DNA of 62,898 nt from CAJBLF01 sp964545415 (GTDB lineage: Bacteria > Patescibacteriota > Gracilibacteria > Absconditabacterales > Absconditicoccaceae): contig CAZJFP010000005.1 in NCBI GenBank assembly GCA_964545415.1, positions 1 through 62,898 of the forward strand. Reading direction: 5' to 3'. Positions 52,929-62,898 of this stretch are shown here, piece after piece. A program made the position numbers and the translations under genes. Every line of letters begins with the position of its first letter. The first letter of the stretch is position 1. The notes under the pieces are model-generated. The model had not been told where the DNA came from. It made no database searches and saw only the letters and a list, made by a program, of their open reading frames with translations.

Positions 52929-54739
52929 TATCATTTCACTCCATGTTTTTTCCTCTCTGAATCCGTCAGATAGATCTTTCTTAACCTGATATTTTTTGGA
53001 GTGATCTCTACATATTCATCAGTCGCGATATACGCCAACGAATCCTCCAGTGTCAACGGGATGATAGGTTCTAGTCTCATCGCTTCATCGTTTCCACTTT
53101 CTCTGACATTGGTCTGTTGTTTATTCTTAGTAAGATTAACGGTCATATCACCTGGTTTTGCGCTTTCTCCGACGATCATTCCTTCGTACATAGCTGCTTG
53201 CGGAAGAATGAAAATCTTTCCTCTTTCCTGCAATTTCCGGATACTATATTTCATACATTTTCCATTTTCCTGACTGATCATAGATCCTGTCGTCCTCTTG
53301 GGAATATCACCCTTGTACGGTCCGTAATGAGAGAATGAGCTATACATGATTCCTTCGCCTTTGGTGACAAGGACAAATTGTGATCTGAATCCGAGCAATC
53401 CTCTGGTAGGCACTTCAAATTCTAAGGTAGTGATGCCATTCACCGAGCTCATATTCGTCATCTGTCCTTTTTTCTTAGCGACCATATCGATGATAGTTCC
53501 GGACAATCCGTCCTCGACATTGATGATGACTTGTTCAACAGGTTCTAATTTCTCTCCATGTTCTTCTTTGAAGATAACCTGTGGCGCAGAGACCTGGAGT
53601 TCAAATCATTCTCTTCTCATCGTTTCGATAAGTACGGAAAGATGAAGTTCTCCCCTGCCGGAAACAGCGAACCTATTTCCTCATTTGTCGAAATCGATTT
53701 CCAATCAAACATTAGTTTGCAGCTCCTTATGTAATCTCTCTTGAATATTTTTTGATGTGACTAATTTTCCTTCTTTACCAGCAAATGGTGAATCATTGAC
53801 GAGAAAATCCATCGTCAAGGTAGGTGCATCCACTTTGATAGGCGGGAACGGTTCACATCATTCTACGCCTACAGTTTCTCCGACATAAATATTGGCGATA
53901 CCTGCAATAGTAACGATATCACCGCACTTTGCCTCTTGTGCATCTATCCTAGAAAGTCCAAGCGTAGTGAATATTTTCGTGATTTTCCCTTTTCTCTTGT
54001 TACCATCATTATCGAAGATGACTATTTCTTGTCATGGTTTTGCGGTTCATTCATAGACTCTTCCGATACCGAGTCTTCCGATGAAATCATCGTAGCCGAG
54101 ATTCACGATCTGCATGCGGAACGGTTTGTCAGAATAATCCGGTGCAGGTTGGACAAACTTTTCTATCATATCGAATATCGGAATGATATTTCCGTGTTCC
54201 CTTGCTTCTTCGAAATCTTTCATATCATCGAACGCATATCCACCTTTGGCACTACAGTAGATAATAGGAAAATCTGCTTGTTCGTCAGTCGCTCCAAGCG
54301 AAAAAAATAGGTCGAACAATTGGTTGATCACCCAGGTAGGCCTTGCCGTATCTTTGTCGATCTTGTTGATGACGACAATCGGTTTCAATCACAGCTCCAA
54401 AGATTTCTTGAGCACGAATTTTGTCTGTGGCATCGGTCATTCATAGGCATCTACCACAAGCAAGACACTATCCACCATTTTCAAGACTCTTTCTACTTCG
54501 CTTCCGAAATCAGCATGCCCTGGGGTATCGATGATATTGATCACATTCCCGTTGTACATGACGGAAGTGTTTTTGGAATAGATAGTGATACCTCTTTCTC
54601 TTTCTTGGTCATTATTATCCATGATAAGATTCTGATCTTCCGCCATCTTCATCGTCCCCGACTGCGTAAGCAACTTATCAACCAAGCTGGTTTTCCCATG
54701 ATCGACGTGAGCGATGATAGCGATATTTCTGATAGTCAT
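52928..54739 (-). CDS. typA: Ribosome-associated GTPase TypA/BipA, 603 aa
   Basis: A translational GTPase acting in 50S assembly and stress adaptation. G motifs: AHVDHGKTSLVDKLL, RERGITI, DTPGHADFGSEVERVL, VINKIDKDTARP and YCSAKGG. The C-terminal BipA-specific region is present (GTRGLLGFRSQF-like VPTRGLLGFRSQFVLVTKG, DEYVEITPKNIRLRKIYL). Length is typical. The last sense codon before TAG is a UGA read as Gly (KKHGVKG). It is convergent with the lipoprotein gene and shares its terminator. Confidence 0.96.
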
Positions 54740-54879
54740 TGGTAAATTTTATACGTATAAAACAAAAAGGACTCTCGAAGAAAGTCCATAAGAAAACTAT
54801 ATTTCGATTGCCCTATCTATACTCTTTTCCTACAAAATTACAATGTAGTTTTAGAAAAAAATCAACTAGATTACAAGTG

Positions 54880-55080
54880 CCAGATGCACGCCACGAAATA
54901 GGAATATATCCAATAACGAAGCAATCCCATGAAACGAGGCGAAGTGGGACCCATCCCGAATTTTGTTGGGATGGGACGGAGACGAGTTGGTAGATGATAT
55001 ATTCAAGAAATATTCAGCCTGAGTATTGCATCTGGCTTGATCTTTTTGTGTGCTTTTTCTATTAAGAGAAAAAGTACATC
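54880..55080. repeat. Structured repeat element, copy B (CCAGATGCA...TGCATCTGG)
   Basis: A 156-bp unit (54880-55035) has the same terminal inverted repeat and CGCCA continuation as copy A. Its inner hairpin is CCCATCCC...GGGATGGG. It is again followed by TCTTTTTG and a hairpin TGCTTTTTCT...AGAAAAAGTA (to about 55077). It fills most of the gene-free stretch 54740-55121. The interior differs from copy A, but the architecture is conserved. Confidence 0.75.
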
Positions 55081-55121
55081 GGGGTTTGGGGCGAAGCGCC
55101 CAAAAGAAAGAAACGATAAAG

Positions 55122-55952
55122 TTAATCAGTAATGAGTTTCGCTACGACCATGATCCTTTTATTATCAGTTCCTAAGGGATAGCATCCCATCAAGGTAATA
55201 TAACTGCCTCCTGCATTTTGATACGTCATATATTGAGCATTGACCTGTTTTGGAGTGACGATAAAAAGATCTATGACTTTATATTCATACAGATGTCATT
55301 TCCATAAGACTTGGATCAAAGTACTATCCTTCAACTTGGGAAGATCCTTGAAAATCGTTCCATAAGGATTATCTTTTCGGACGACATAGCTCGTATGACC
55401 AAAAAGCAACGTATTTCCCTCTTCTCCAGGTGCAGGTGTTGTAGGATATTTGACGATTCATTGATCAAGCTCTTCATTGAAGTCTGCCTTGGTAAAATCC
55501 TTAGCATCCTTATTTTCCGTGATAACAATAGGGACATCAAGCCCCAAAGAAGGGACAATTAACCTATTGACAGGAGGTACGGTATTGAATGAAAAATTAT
55601 AATCCATAAGATGTGATTGTAATGTTTCCTCAGTAGAAGGTGTCAAGGTATTGGCATCAGCAGTATTCTGATAATTTTTTAGCAATCACTGGATTTCAAC
55701 ATCATTTTTTTCTGCCGTATCTACAATAGTAGAGATAGCATTATCCTCAGAGACAAGTGAAGTATGTATAGGTGCTATAGGATGAATTTCATCAGCAAAT
55801 AACGCACGAAAATTTGCAGCGAACAGGTTAAAATTGGTAAAAATCAATATTACGACGAAAACTGCAACAAAAATAAGCGAAAAACGTCTAATTTCATGAA
55901 GAAAAGAACGTTTAGGCTCTTGAGTGACATAATGTTCGTGTAATCAGTACAT
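55122..55952 (-). CDS. Sortase family transpeptidase, 276 aa
   Basis: Sortases cleave a sorting motif and attach proteins to the cell surface or join pilins. An N-terminal membrane anchor (FSLIFVAVFVVILIFTNFNL) is followed by a long linker and the catalytic domain: the His in TLLFGHTSYV, the Cys in YITLMGCYPLGTDNKRIMVV (TLxxC) and the Arg in DNKRIMV. RLIVPSLGLDVPIV and GSYITLMGC resemble class D/E-type enzymes. No LPXTG substrate is seen in the window. It may process other surface proteins of this organism. Confidence 0.92.
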
Positions 55953-56082
55953 ACCTTCGAAACAATAATAAATAATAACGTGGAGATACTATATTTCAAT
56001 GAGTTACTCCGAGATATAGGTATATTATATTCACGAACAGTAAAAAAACCAAAATAAGCGACACAATATCGACCCAAAAGGA

Positions 56083-56110
56083 TTGACAATTCAAAAAATA
56101 GTTATATGTT
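56083..56110 (+). promoter_or_regulatory. Promoter of the SbcC-like gene
   Basis: TTGACA, 16-bp spacer, TATGTT, 66 bp before the GTG start. Confidence 0.7.
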
Positions 56111-56176
56111 TTTGCTTGAAAACCCTAAAAATTACCGTATGCTCTGCGTACATTTATCCGATGATATTCTAGAAAC

Positions 56177-58681
56177 GTGCTCAATTTGATCGCTATTTCC
56201 TACAAAAATATCGGCCCCTTTCAGGATAAGACCCTGAGCATTTTTTTCAATAGCGGCAAAATACTGATCAAAGCACCCATAGGTACAGGAAAAAGTTTTC
56301 TTTTCTTTGACGGACCGATCTACGGATTGTATAAGTATAGCAATAGGCATATATTGAATACTAAGTCCAAAGAAGGATTCATCAAACTCATCGTCGAAGT
56401 GAACGGCGTGAACTATCTTATCATCAGAAATATCAAAAAAAGCAAAGTAAAAGAGTCCTGCGAATCCAAAGTATATACGCTCGAAGGAACATTACCGGAT
56501 TTTACGACACATGCACCGTTAGAAAAAGATATCGATATCGAAGAACTGATACACCAGCAAACCGGCATCAAACGAGAGGAAATCACGTTCAAAAATGAGA
56601 CAGATCTTCAACAGAATCTCCAGACCTTCCTGCCACCGAGAGAAGTGATCATGAATACGATATTTTTGATGCAGGATTCCGATAATATTTTTGAACTCAC
56701 ACCATTGGACAGATTGACGATACTCAAGAACGTCTTCAATCTCATGGGTATCGATGATGCCAAAGATATCTTAGCGGATAAAAAAAGGGAAATACGGTAC
56801 AAAATCAAAGCGACAACCGACATCTCGAAATACGACGAAAAACTCAAAACTAATATCCAGAACTACCTTACAACATTCGATATAACAAAAGAATTATTGC
56901 ATGATGCGATAGCGACAACAGCATATCAGAACTTTTTCGATGAACGGAAAATGATCCAGGAAAAGATACAGATCACTGATTTTTCGCTCACGGATTTCCC
57001 TGCTGATCGAGAAAAAAATCTCCATGACCACATTGAACAGAGAAAATCTCAGGAGCAGAAATTGCAGCATCAACTAGAGACGATACAAAAAAACATCACC
57101 GACGAGCAAAAGAAGATCAAGGAATTGCAATGAGCAGAGAAAGAGCTTACAAACAATATTTCGACGCTCCAAAAAAAGATAGAGAGCGTCGATGAAAAAC
57201 AGATCGAAGCGTTGAAAATGAAGAAGACGGAAATGGTTTCGGAACAGAATAGCATTGAAGATCAGATTCCAAAGACAGCATTACAGGATTTCATCAAACA
57301 ATGAATGATCGAAACGGAAATAAAAAAAGAGTGAGATATTACAGTCATCAATAGTTATTTTTTGATACAAAATATCATCAGCGAAGGCAAAAAATTAAGT
57401 GAAACAGCAAAAAACATCCAGCTCCAGATACAGAACGAGGAATTGATAAGCAAAAACGAAGCGGAGAAAATGGCGACCCAAAAAAAACACATCGAAGAAA
57501 AAATACACGACCAGGAAAGTCAGATAAAGAATATAATGAATACATTGGAAGAATTGGAAAAGAATATCGAAGCCCAAGCGACATTCGCTTGTGAAAAAAT
57601 ACAGTCTCCATGTCCATTTATCAAAGTTATCAACAAAAAGACCTTCGATCAGCTTGACCAACAAAAGAAATGATTCTTGGATCAGAAGGAACAGAGAGAG
57701 ATGACAATAAAGAGATTACAGACAGAGATGGAATCATTGAATGTTTCAGAGCAGAAAAAAGACGAAAAAAAGATGCAGGAGTTAAAAAAACAGCAGGAAA
57801 CATCAGAAAAAAGCATAGAGACCATCAAGGATTTCCTGAATGATGTACATTACAAAGCAATAGAAAAATCATACACCGAATATACAAGCTATGATAAAGA
57901 AATAAAAGAAGTAGACAAAAGAATCAACGCATTAGAGCAAGAAATGAAGCAAACAGAAGAATGGAAAAGCCAGTTGCAAAAGGCAATCGTACAGACAGAA
58001 TCCATCGAGAAACAGATGACGGAAATAACGAACGCTATAGCGGAAAAAGAACAGGAACGGAAAAAATTAGAGAGAGAAAAAGAAAAAATGGATACAAACA
58101 CAACAACAAGATTGGAAAAAAATCACGCAGCGATGAAACAATATCATCACGATATCCAACAGCTCGTGGAGGATTTCAAAGAACATCAATTAGAAAGAAA
58201 AAAACTCGAAGAACAAGAGACAATCTTAGGAAATCTCTATACTATTTTCTCGAAGGAATTATTGCTATTGGTATTACAGGATCATCTGCCGGTATTGAAT
58301 GACATCATCAATAGTTACCTTTCACAGATCGTCGACTACCAGATCAACCTACAGCTCAACAAAAGCGATGCGGAAAAAGTGGAATTGGAAGCGAAAATAC
58401 TGGACACAAAAGGCGAAAGAGACACAAAAAGCTTAAGCTGATGACAAAGGATCATCCTAAAGTTGATTCGGATGCTCGCTATTTCATCATATATCAACTC
58501 CCCTATTCTTTTCCTAGATGAAACCATCAATAATCTTGATACAGATACGGTAGGTAAAGTAGCTGATATGCTGGAAAATTTCGTCAAACAAAGAGCGATG
58601 AAATTCTATACCATCACGCATAGCCAGCAAATTCAACAGATGAATATCCGAGATCAAACGGTAGAAATCAGCAAGATATAA
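56177..58681 (+). CDS. SbcC/Rad50-like SMC-family ATPase, 834 aa
   Basis: Probably a DNA-end or DNA-repair ATPase. The N-terminal half-domain has NLIAISYKNIGPFQDKTLSI and P-loop APIGTGKSFLFFDGP. Long coiled coils run from ~residue 210 to ~710. The C-terminal half has SLSGGQRIILKLIRMLA (Gly is UGA) and Walker B ILFLDETINNLD, then YTITHSQQIQQM. A zinc-hook-like apex would lie near residues 475-485, where two Cys are seven residues apart (ACEKIQSPCPF) instead of CxxC. The start is GTG. No sbcD/mre11 nuclease gene is adjacent. It is shorter than typical SbcC (~1,000 aa). Confidence 0.88.
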
Positions 58682-58756
58682 GGTAAAAATATGAATTTGC
58701 AATCATCTGATGATTTTTTAATATAGCTCTGTATAATTTTTATACCATACAGGAGA

Positions 58757-59236
58757 ATGAAATATATCACCGCCCTAAAGAAAATGGAAAAATGACATAC
58801 ATGTCCATTCTGTCATGAGAAGCCAGAAAATATGATATATGAAGGAAAACGTTTTTTCGTACTTCCTGCTCGTGCACCATATACCAAACATCATATATTA
58901 ATTGTCCCAAAAAGGCATGTGAATCTTTTGGCGACGCTTACCCGCACAGAGCACAAAGAGATGTTTGCATTAGTAGATATGCGAGCAGAAAAGCTTCATA
59001 TGAAGCACAAGGATGTAAGCTTACTTCTCAGAGATGGATTAGTAAGAGATGTAACCATAAACAAATCAATCAATCACCTTCACTTTCATCTTATACCAAA
59101 CGCAGGAGTCCATATCGAAAGTTTTGATAAAAGCTGACATCTCAACCGCAACAAACCAAGCAATCGTACATGGCTGGAAGACAAAGAATATACAAAAACA
59201 GCAAAAGCATGGAAAAAAACATTTTTAGCAAAATAA
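58757..59236 (+). CDS. HIT family nucleotide hydrolase, 159 aa
   Basis: Histidine-triad protein that cleaves AMP from nucleotide conjugates such as AMP-lysine, ApnA or AMP-aminoacyl intermediates. Features: HTCPFCHEKPENMIYEGKRF (a Cys-rich head), PYTKHHILIVPKRHV, and the HxHxH site NHLHFHLIPNAG. A clear AGGAG ribosome-binding site precedes the ATG, a rare strong one in this window. It starts 7 bp upstream of the transporter gene's ATG. It could act on by-products of aminoacyl-tRNA synthetases. Confidence 0.92.
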
Positions 59237-59243
59237 TAGACAT

Positions 59244-60425
59244 ATGAAAAAGAGGAATTTCATAAATTTCGTCATCATAACATTTTTGTGGAGTGTTTTT
59301 ATCTCTATGCTCAAATTTTTTCTTCGGTCCTATCTCAAAGATATACACATCAGTTTGGAAGAAATCGCAGGATACCTTAGTCTCTGAGGGATGATCGCTT
59401 ATCTCGTAGGATGATCGCTCACATATGCATTCCGCAAAAAGAATATAACACTCTTTGCATGATTGATTGCAGTGCTTTGCCTATCCATAGGGAACATACT
59501 CGGCTACTATCCTTTCCGAGTATTTGTAGTTCTGATCAGTATTATAGGATTCAGCTATAGCCTACGATTAGTAATCAAATCTATCATCCTGAGTATAGAG
59601 ATTCAATCATCAGATCACGGAGAAGCAAAGATAAATGGAATAATAAATATCGTCATATTGTTAGGAATATTGCTATGAAGTTATATGGGATTTGCAGTTT
59701 TCGATGCGCGATGAGCACAAGGATTCCAATGTATCATAGCTATATTGATAAGTTCAAGCATATTGACGATGCTGCTGGAGTATGACAGTGGATTCGAAAG
59801 CAAAAAATTTAGCTCAACCATCAAAACAGCACTACCCAACATTATGGGGATAATCAAAAAATATATATGGCTATTACTGCCTATAGGAGCTCTACGAGCC
59901 ATATCTACAGCCATCGGTCAAAAAATGCTCGAAATAGGGATAGATATTTTTCAAAGAACAACAACTAATGCCATTCTCATCATTGTAATCTCATTTATAG
60001 GAGCTATAGTAGGGCATCTGGTCTCAGTCTTCTTTACTAAACAAAGAAGACTAATAGCCATGGTATTCACTATCGTCTTCTGATTGACGACAATCTATTT
60101 TCCTCATATCCTAGACAAATATGAATATTTCACCACACTCAATATATTCTGATTCTTCGTGGGCGTATTTTTCGGAATCGCGGTCAATCTCCTAGAAGGA
60201 AGATATTTTTTCCATATTGGACATGACCATAGGAAAGAATACGGTTCTGTAGCATACGGAATCATAACAAGCATCATTATCTTCATCATTATGATCACTG
60301 CCGATTACTTTTCAAGCAAAATAGGCACCAAAATAAGCTTCTTTTTCTTTGGATTCGTACTTCTTCTTATGCCATTCTTTATAAAGAAGTTTGACGCTCC
60401 CAATCTTTCAGATATCAAAAAATAG
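59244..60425 (+). CDS. 12-TM transporter-like membrane protein (MFS-like), 393 aa
   Basis: It starts 7 bp after the HIT gene stop. About twelve hydrophobic segments, with loops such as RSYLKDIHISLEEIAGYLSL and FTKQRRLIAMVFTIVF in the middle, suggest a major-facilitator-like arrangement with an N- and C-domain. No diagnostic MFS motif A is clear. Many membrane glycines are UGA codons, so under the standard code the gene looks shattered. Substrate unknown. Confidence 0.7.
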
Positions 60426-60554
60426 CGATAAAGCATTATTTCATATAAATCAATAGTTCTGTCAAGTATAAACCGGAGATAAAGTCAGGTTTTTTTGGTT
60501 ATTTTTATTTTTCAGAATATAATAGTAGTGTGATTTATATCTTTGATTACCTTC

Positions 60555-62465
60555 ATGAAAAAGAAAATCTGACTTTCATTACTCGTATTCATCATAGGAA
60601 GTATCAGCCTATGTACTGCGCAAGAGAACAGCGACATATCGGCTGAACTCGATAGTTTTGATGTAAACACAGCTATGACGGAAGTGAAAGACCTCAAAGC
60701 CAATCTCGATGAAGTTATCCAAGAACTCTATTCGCTCGATGAAAAAGAGAGATGAACCAATAATGCGATTTCAGACAAATACAGAGCGACAAGAAGCGAA
60801 ATCGTAAAAGTAATCCAGACTATCAATAGCACAACCGATACCATAGCAGAACAGCTAAAGAAAATAGAGACCTACAAAAAGCTTATGATGCTTACCTACA
60901 AAGATATTCAATCCTCTAGATCAGGGATGGTAGATACTAAAGAATATATAGAGGATTTTGCAAATTTCATATACAAATTGGATAACAAATTATATAATGA
61001 AAATACAAATAGCATCGATGAGATAAAATTATTGATTAATTCGGATAACATACCTCTGACACTAGCAAACGATTATCTTGTAGAGTCTATGATCCTCCAA
61101 CTCAATGATCTGATGACTGATTTTCAAGAAAATGAACAGAAGCAATTGGAAACGATAAAAAAGCTGAACCAACTAAAATCACAAGCCAAAACAAGTATAA
61201 TAACCTATCAAAACGAAATAGAGCAATTACAACAAAAGAAGAACTATCTTCTTCAATTCATGAAACTTTATCAAAATGATGAAAGTCAAAAACAATTGAC
61301 GATAGATAACTTTTTCCAAAGCACAAAAGATGTCTACGATACTATGACGGAATATGTAAAAGACATCAAAAGATGAGTGTACAAAGTAAATTTCGATATG
61401 GAAAAAAAACTCATAGCACTAGATAAACTTACAAATGATAACGACGCATATCCTGTTGCATGGCCACTCTACCCTATCGAAGAAATACAGACCTATTTTG
61501 GAGATGAAGCATTCCAAAAACAATACGGAATACCGCATATAGGAATACAAATCAAAGCAGAACAAAACACACCTGTATATGCAGCTCGTGACGGTGTTGT
61601 TTATTTTGTAGCAGATAGTGATTCTATTGGAATCAACCGAATGATGATTGTTCATACTGATGGATATGTAACCGTATACCAATACCTCAACGAAAGCATT
61701 GTACAACCAGGCGACATTGTCAGAAGAGGTCAGCTTATCGGATATAGCTGAGGAGAGCCAGGAACAAGAGGAGCAGGATTCATTTCAAAAGGAGCCAATC
61801 TTACCTTCAGTATATTCAAAGATGGAATAACACGAGATCCATTTGAAATTTTGGATGCAAGTATCGTAAAAGATAAAGATGTTTTACCTGATGGGTATCA
61901 AATCAAATATCTCAGAGATAAATATGCAAGACCTATCGACATCACAGATCTTGAGCTTATGACAGGAGAAAGTTTACTACAAAGAGAAACACAATTTCTC
62001 AGAAGATACGGTGTAGGATCATACAAAAGTATATCGTTCCGAGAAGATGTAGTCAAAGGAACAAACATTGACAAAGATGTCGTGGTTTGTATTGCATTTG
62101 CAGAAAGTACTCTGGGACGTTATCTCAGCACATCAAACAACATCGGTAATGTAGGGAATAACGATAGATGAGATAGAGTTAAATTCAATTCAGCATATGT
62201 AGGAGGAAGAGCAATTGCTGTAACATTGAACAATTCCGCATTAGGAAATTATCACACCATCAACCAGCTCTCAAGATACGGAAACAAGGATGGAAAGATC
62301 TACGCATCCAGCCCGATCAATCGGCAGACCAATGTCTTGAAATGTCTCTCACAGATCAAAGGATATTATATTCCAGAAGATTTCCCATTCAGGACTGGAC
62401 CTAATCCAAACATCAACAATGACGATCCTGAAACCGTAGAATTCGGTGAGAGCCTGACAAAATAA
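60555..62465 (+). CDS. Envelope protein: coiled coil, degenerate LytM/M23 domain, lysozyme-like domain, 636 aa
   Basis: A signal peptide (MKKKIGLSLLVFIIGSISLC) precedes a long coiled coil (residues ~30-275). An M23-like domain then follows (GIPHIGIQIKAEQNTPVYAA, RDGVVYFVA, IVHTDGYVTVYQYL). The zinc motifs are degenerate: the HxGxD Asp is Gln and the HxH is YQY, so it resembles non-catalytic EnvC/NlpD-type activators. The C-terminal part (residues ~490-600) looks like a lysozyme/transglycosylase fold, with a candidate catalytic Glu in VCIAFAESTLGRYLS and NNI GNV GN-type loops. It probably controls peptidoglycan cleavage during division. Confidence 0.82.
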
Positions 62466-62488
62466 TAAAACAAAAATAGATATAAAGA

Positions 62489-62520
62489 AAACTGTCTGCC
62501 TCTTCGCGGACGGTTTTTTT
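62489..62520 (+). terminator. Rho-independent terminator
   Basis: AACTGTCTGC-CTCTTC-GCGGACGGTT 10-bp stem followed by T7. Confidence 0.93.
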
Positions 62521-62658
62521 CCCAAATAAAAAAGACTTCGATAAAAGGAGTTTTTCATGAAACGGGTAACCCCGCAGGACTGCGGGACAAATGTAGTCTG
62601 CTTGGAAAATGATTACAAAAAAAAATCTGAAACGAATCAGATCTTTAGTGCTCCTTAA

Positions 62659-62735
62659 TGGAGCGGGTGACGGGACTCGAACCCGCAACAGTCTGCTTGG
62701 AAGGCAGGCACTCTAGCCAATTGAGTTACACCCGC
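62659..62735 (-). tRNA. tRNA-Gly (anticodon TCC), CCA encoded
   Basis: The acceptor GCGGGTG pairs with CACCCGC, discriminator T, CCA encoded at 62659-62661. D-arm ACTCAATTGGCTAGAGT, anticodon loop CTTCCAA with TCC, T-loop TTCGAGT. It reads GGA (and by wobble GGG) glycine codons, not UGA; the UCA-anticodon tRNA needed for code 25 must lie elsewhere. Confidence 0.96.
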
Positions 62736-62756
62736 AAAACTAATGTAGAATGTATA

Positions 62757-62822
62757 ATTCAGAAAGCAGAAACAATTACAAAGTATTTAATTCTGAATTC
62801 TAAATTTTTAATTCTGAATTCC
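62757..62822. repeat. ATTCTGAATT-type repeat between the tRNAs
   Basis: AATTCAGAAAG then TTAATTCTGAATTCTAAATT and TTTAATTCTGAATTCCTA. It is another member of the genome's recurring AT-repeat family. Confidence 0.75.
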
Positions 62823-62826
62823 TATT

Positions 62827-62898
62827 TGGGCCTAGCTGGACTCGAACCAGCGACCCAGCGGTTATGAGCCGCTTGCTCTAACCAACTGAGCTATAGAC
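62827..62898 (-). tRNA. tRNA with CAT anticodon (elongator Met or Ile2), 5' end cut by the window
   Basis: The D-arm GCTC...GAGC, anticodon loop CTCATAA, T-arm GCTGG-TTCGAGT-CCAGC and 3' acceptor TAGGCCC plus discriminator A are visible. The first two acceptor bases are missing. Visible pairs fit a G-C start, and the anticodon stem lacks the GGG/CCC of initiator tRNA. CCA is not encoded. CAU with lysidine would make it tRNA-Ile2; sequence alone cannot decide. Confidence 0.92.

Noticed and set aside
52928..52933. TypA stop at the TGA at 52931
   Set aside because: UGA is sense here; the true stop is the adjacent TAG, adding one Gly.
1..62898. UGA as tryptophan (Mycoplasma-type code 4)
   Set aside because: UGA falls at invariant Gly of P-loops, LSGGQ signatures and lipoboxes, while normal TGG Trp codons are used at Trp positions.
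62827..62898. Initiator tRNA-fMet
   Set aside because: The visible acceptor pairs and the anticodon stem without GGG/CCC do not fit an initiator.

Overview
The window comes from a bacterium that reads UGA as glycine (NCBI genetic code 25), as in Absconditabacteria (SR1) and Gracilibacteria of the candidate phyla radiation. With the standard code almost every gene looks broken. With UGA as Gly, long uninterrupted frames appear and canonical motifs are restored: the DEAD-box P-loop GQSQTGTGKT, ABC signature LSGGE, SbcC-type SLSGGQR and lipobox LVGC. Coordinates below use code 25, with only TAA and TAG as stops. The sequence is AT-rich. Eleven hand-picked promoters resemble TTGACA-N16-TATAAT, all with a 16-bp spacer. 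The window does not show which of the two phyla this is.

Layout. 1-16.7 kb is a cell-surface block: a partial secreted protein, a single 4,411-residue surface protein (four beta-helix segments, two LamG-like domains, an Ig/PKD-like array), a membrane-anchored beta protein and an S-layer-homology protein. 16.8-25.5 kb holds unknown proteins, an M16 peptidase, two tiny secreted proteins, DNA primase, an MscL-like channel and a DUF5684-like membrane protein with a Lys/Ala/Pro tail. 25.6-28.4 kb holds tmRNA (ssrA) with a small integrated island abutting its 3' end: a truncated serine-recombinase remnant overlapping the tmRNA, four clusters of 11-bp iteron-like repeats, an unknown protein and a transglutaminase-like protein. 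28.4-37.6 kb holds a Cys-rich repeat protein, two ABC-F ATPases, a DEAD-box helicase, an alkyltransferase, GatB and a DUF134/DUF5320 pair. 37.8-44.1 kb (all minus strand) holds a CcdA/DsbD-type thiol exchanger, a lipoprotein, a membrane protein, acetate kinase and two thymidylate synthases of different subfamilies. 44.2-52.9 kb holds ileS, proS, small proteins, a histidine phosphatase and a lipoprotein. 52.9-62.9 kb holds TypA/BipA, a sortase, an SbcC-like ATPase, a HIT protein, a 12-TM transporter, a LytM/lysozyme-like envelope protein and two tRNAs.

The most striking gene is ileS (44238-48368). It is one open frame encoding an isoleucyl-tRNA synthetase with three extra enzymatic domains: a Nudix domain before the editing domain, a histidine-phosphatase domain between the HIGH and KMSKS halves, and a second histidine-phosphatase domain before the anticodon-binding domain. 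The phosphatase catalytic residues look intact. A free-standing histidine phosphatase and a HIT protein lie nearby, which suggests, without proving, nucleotide or dinucleotide-polyphosphate chemistry tied to aminoacylation.

Many genes serve translation (tmRNA, ileS, proS, gatB, typA, two ABC-F) or the envelope (giant adhesin, SLH, sortase, LytM protein, lipoproteins). Central metabolism is almost absent apart from acetate kinase and thymidylate synthesis, which fits a reduced host-associated or episymbiotic life. Short AT-rich tandem repeats recur between genes and also in frame inside ileS, ackA and an ABC-F gene.
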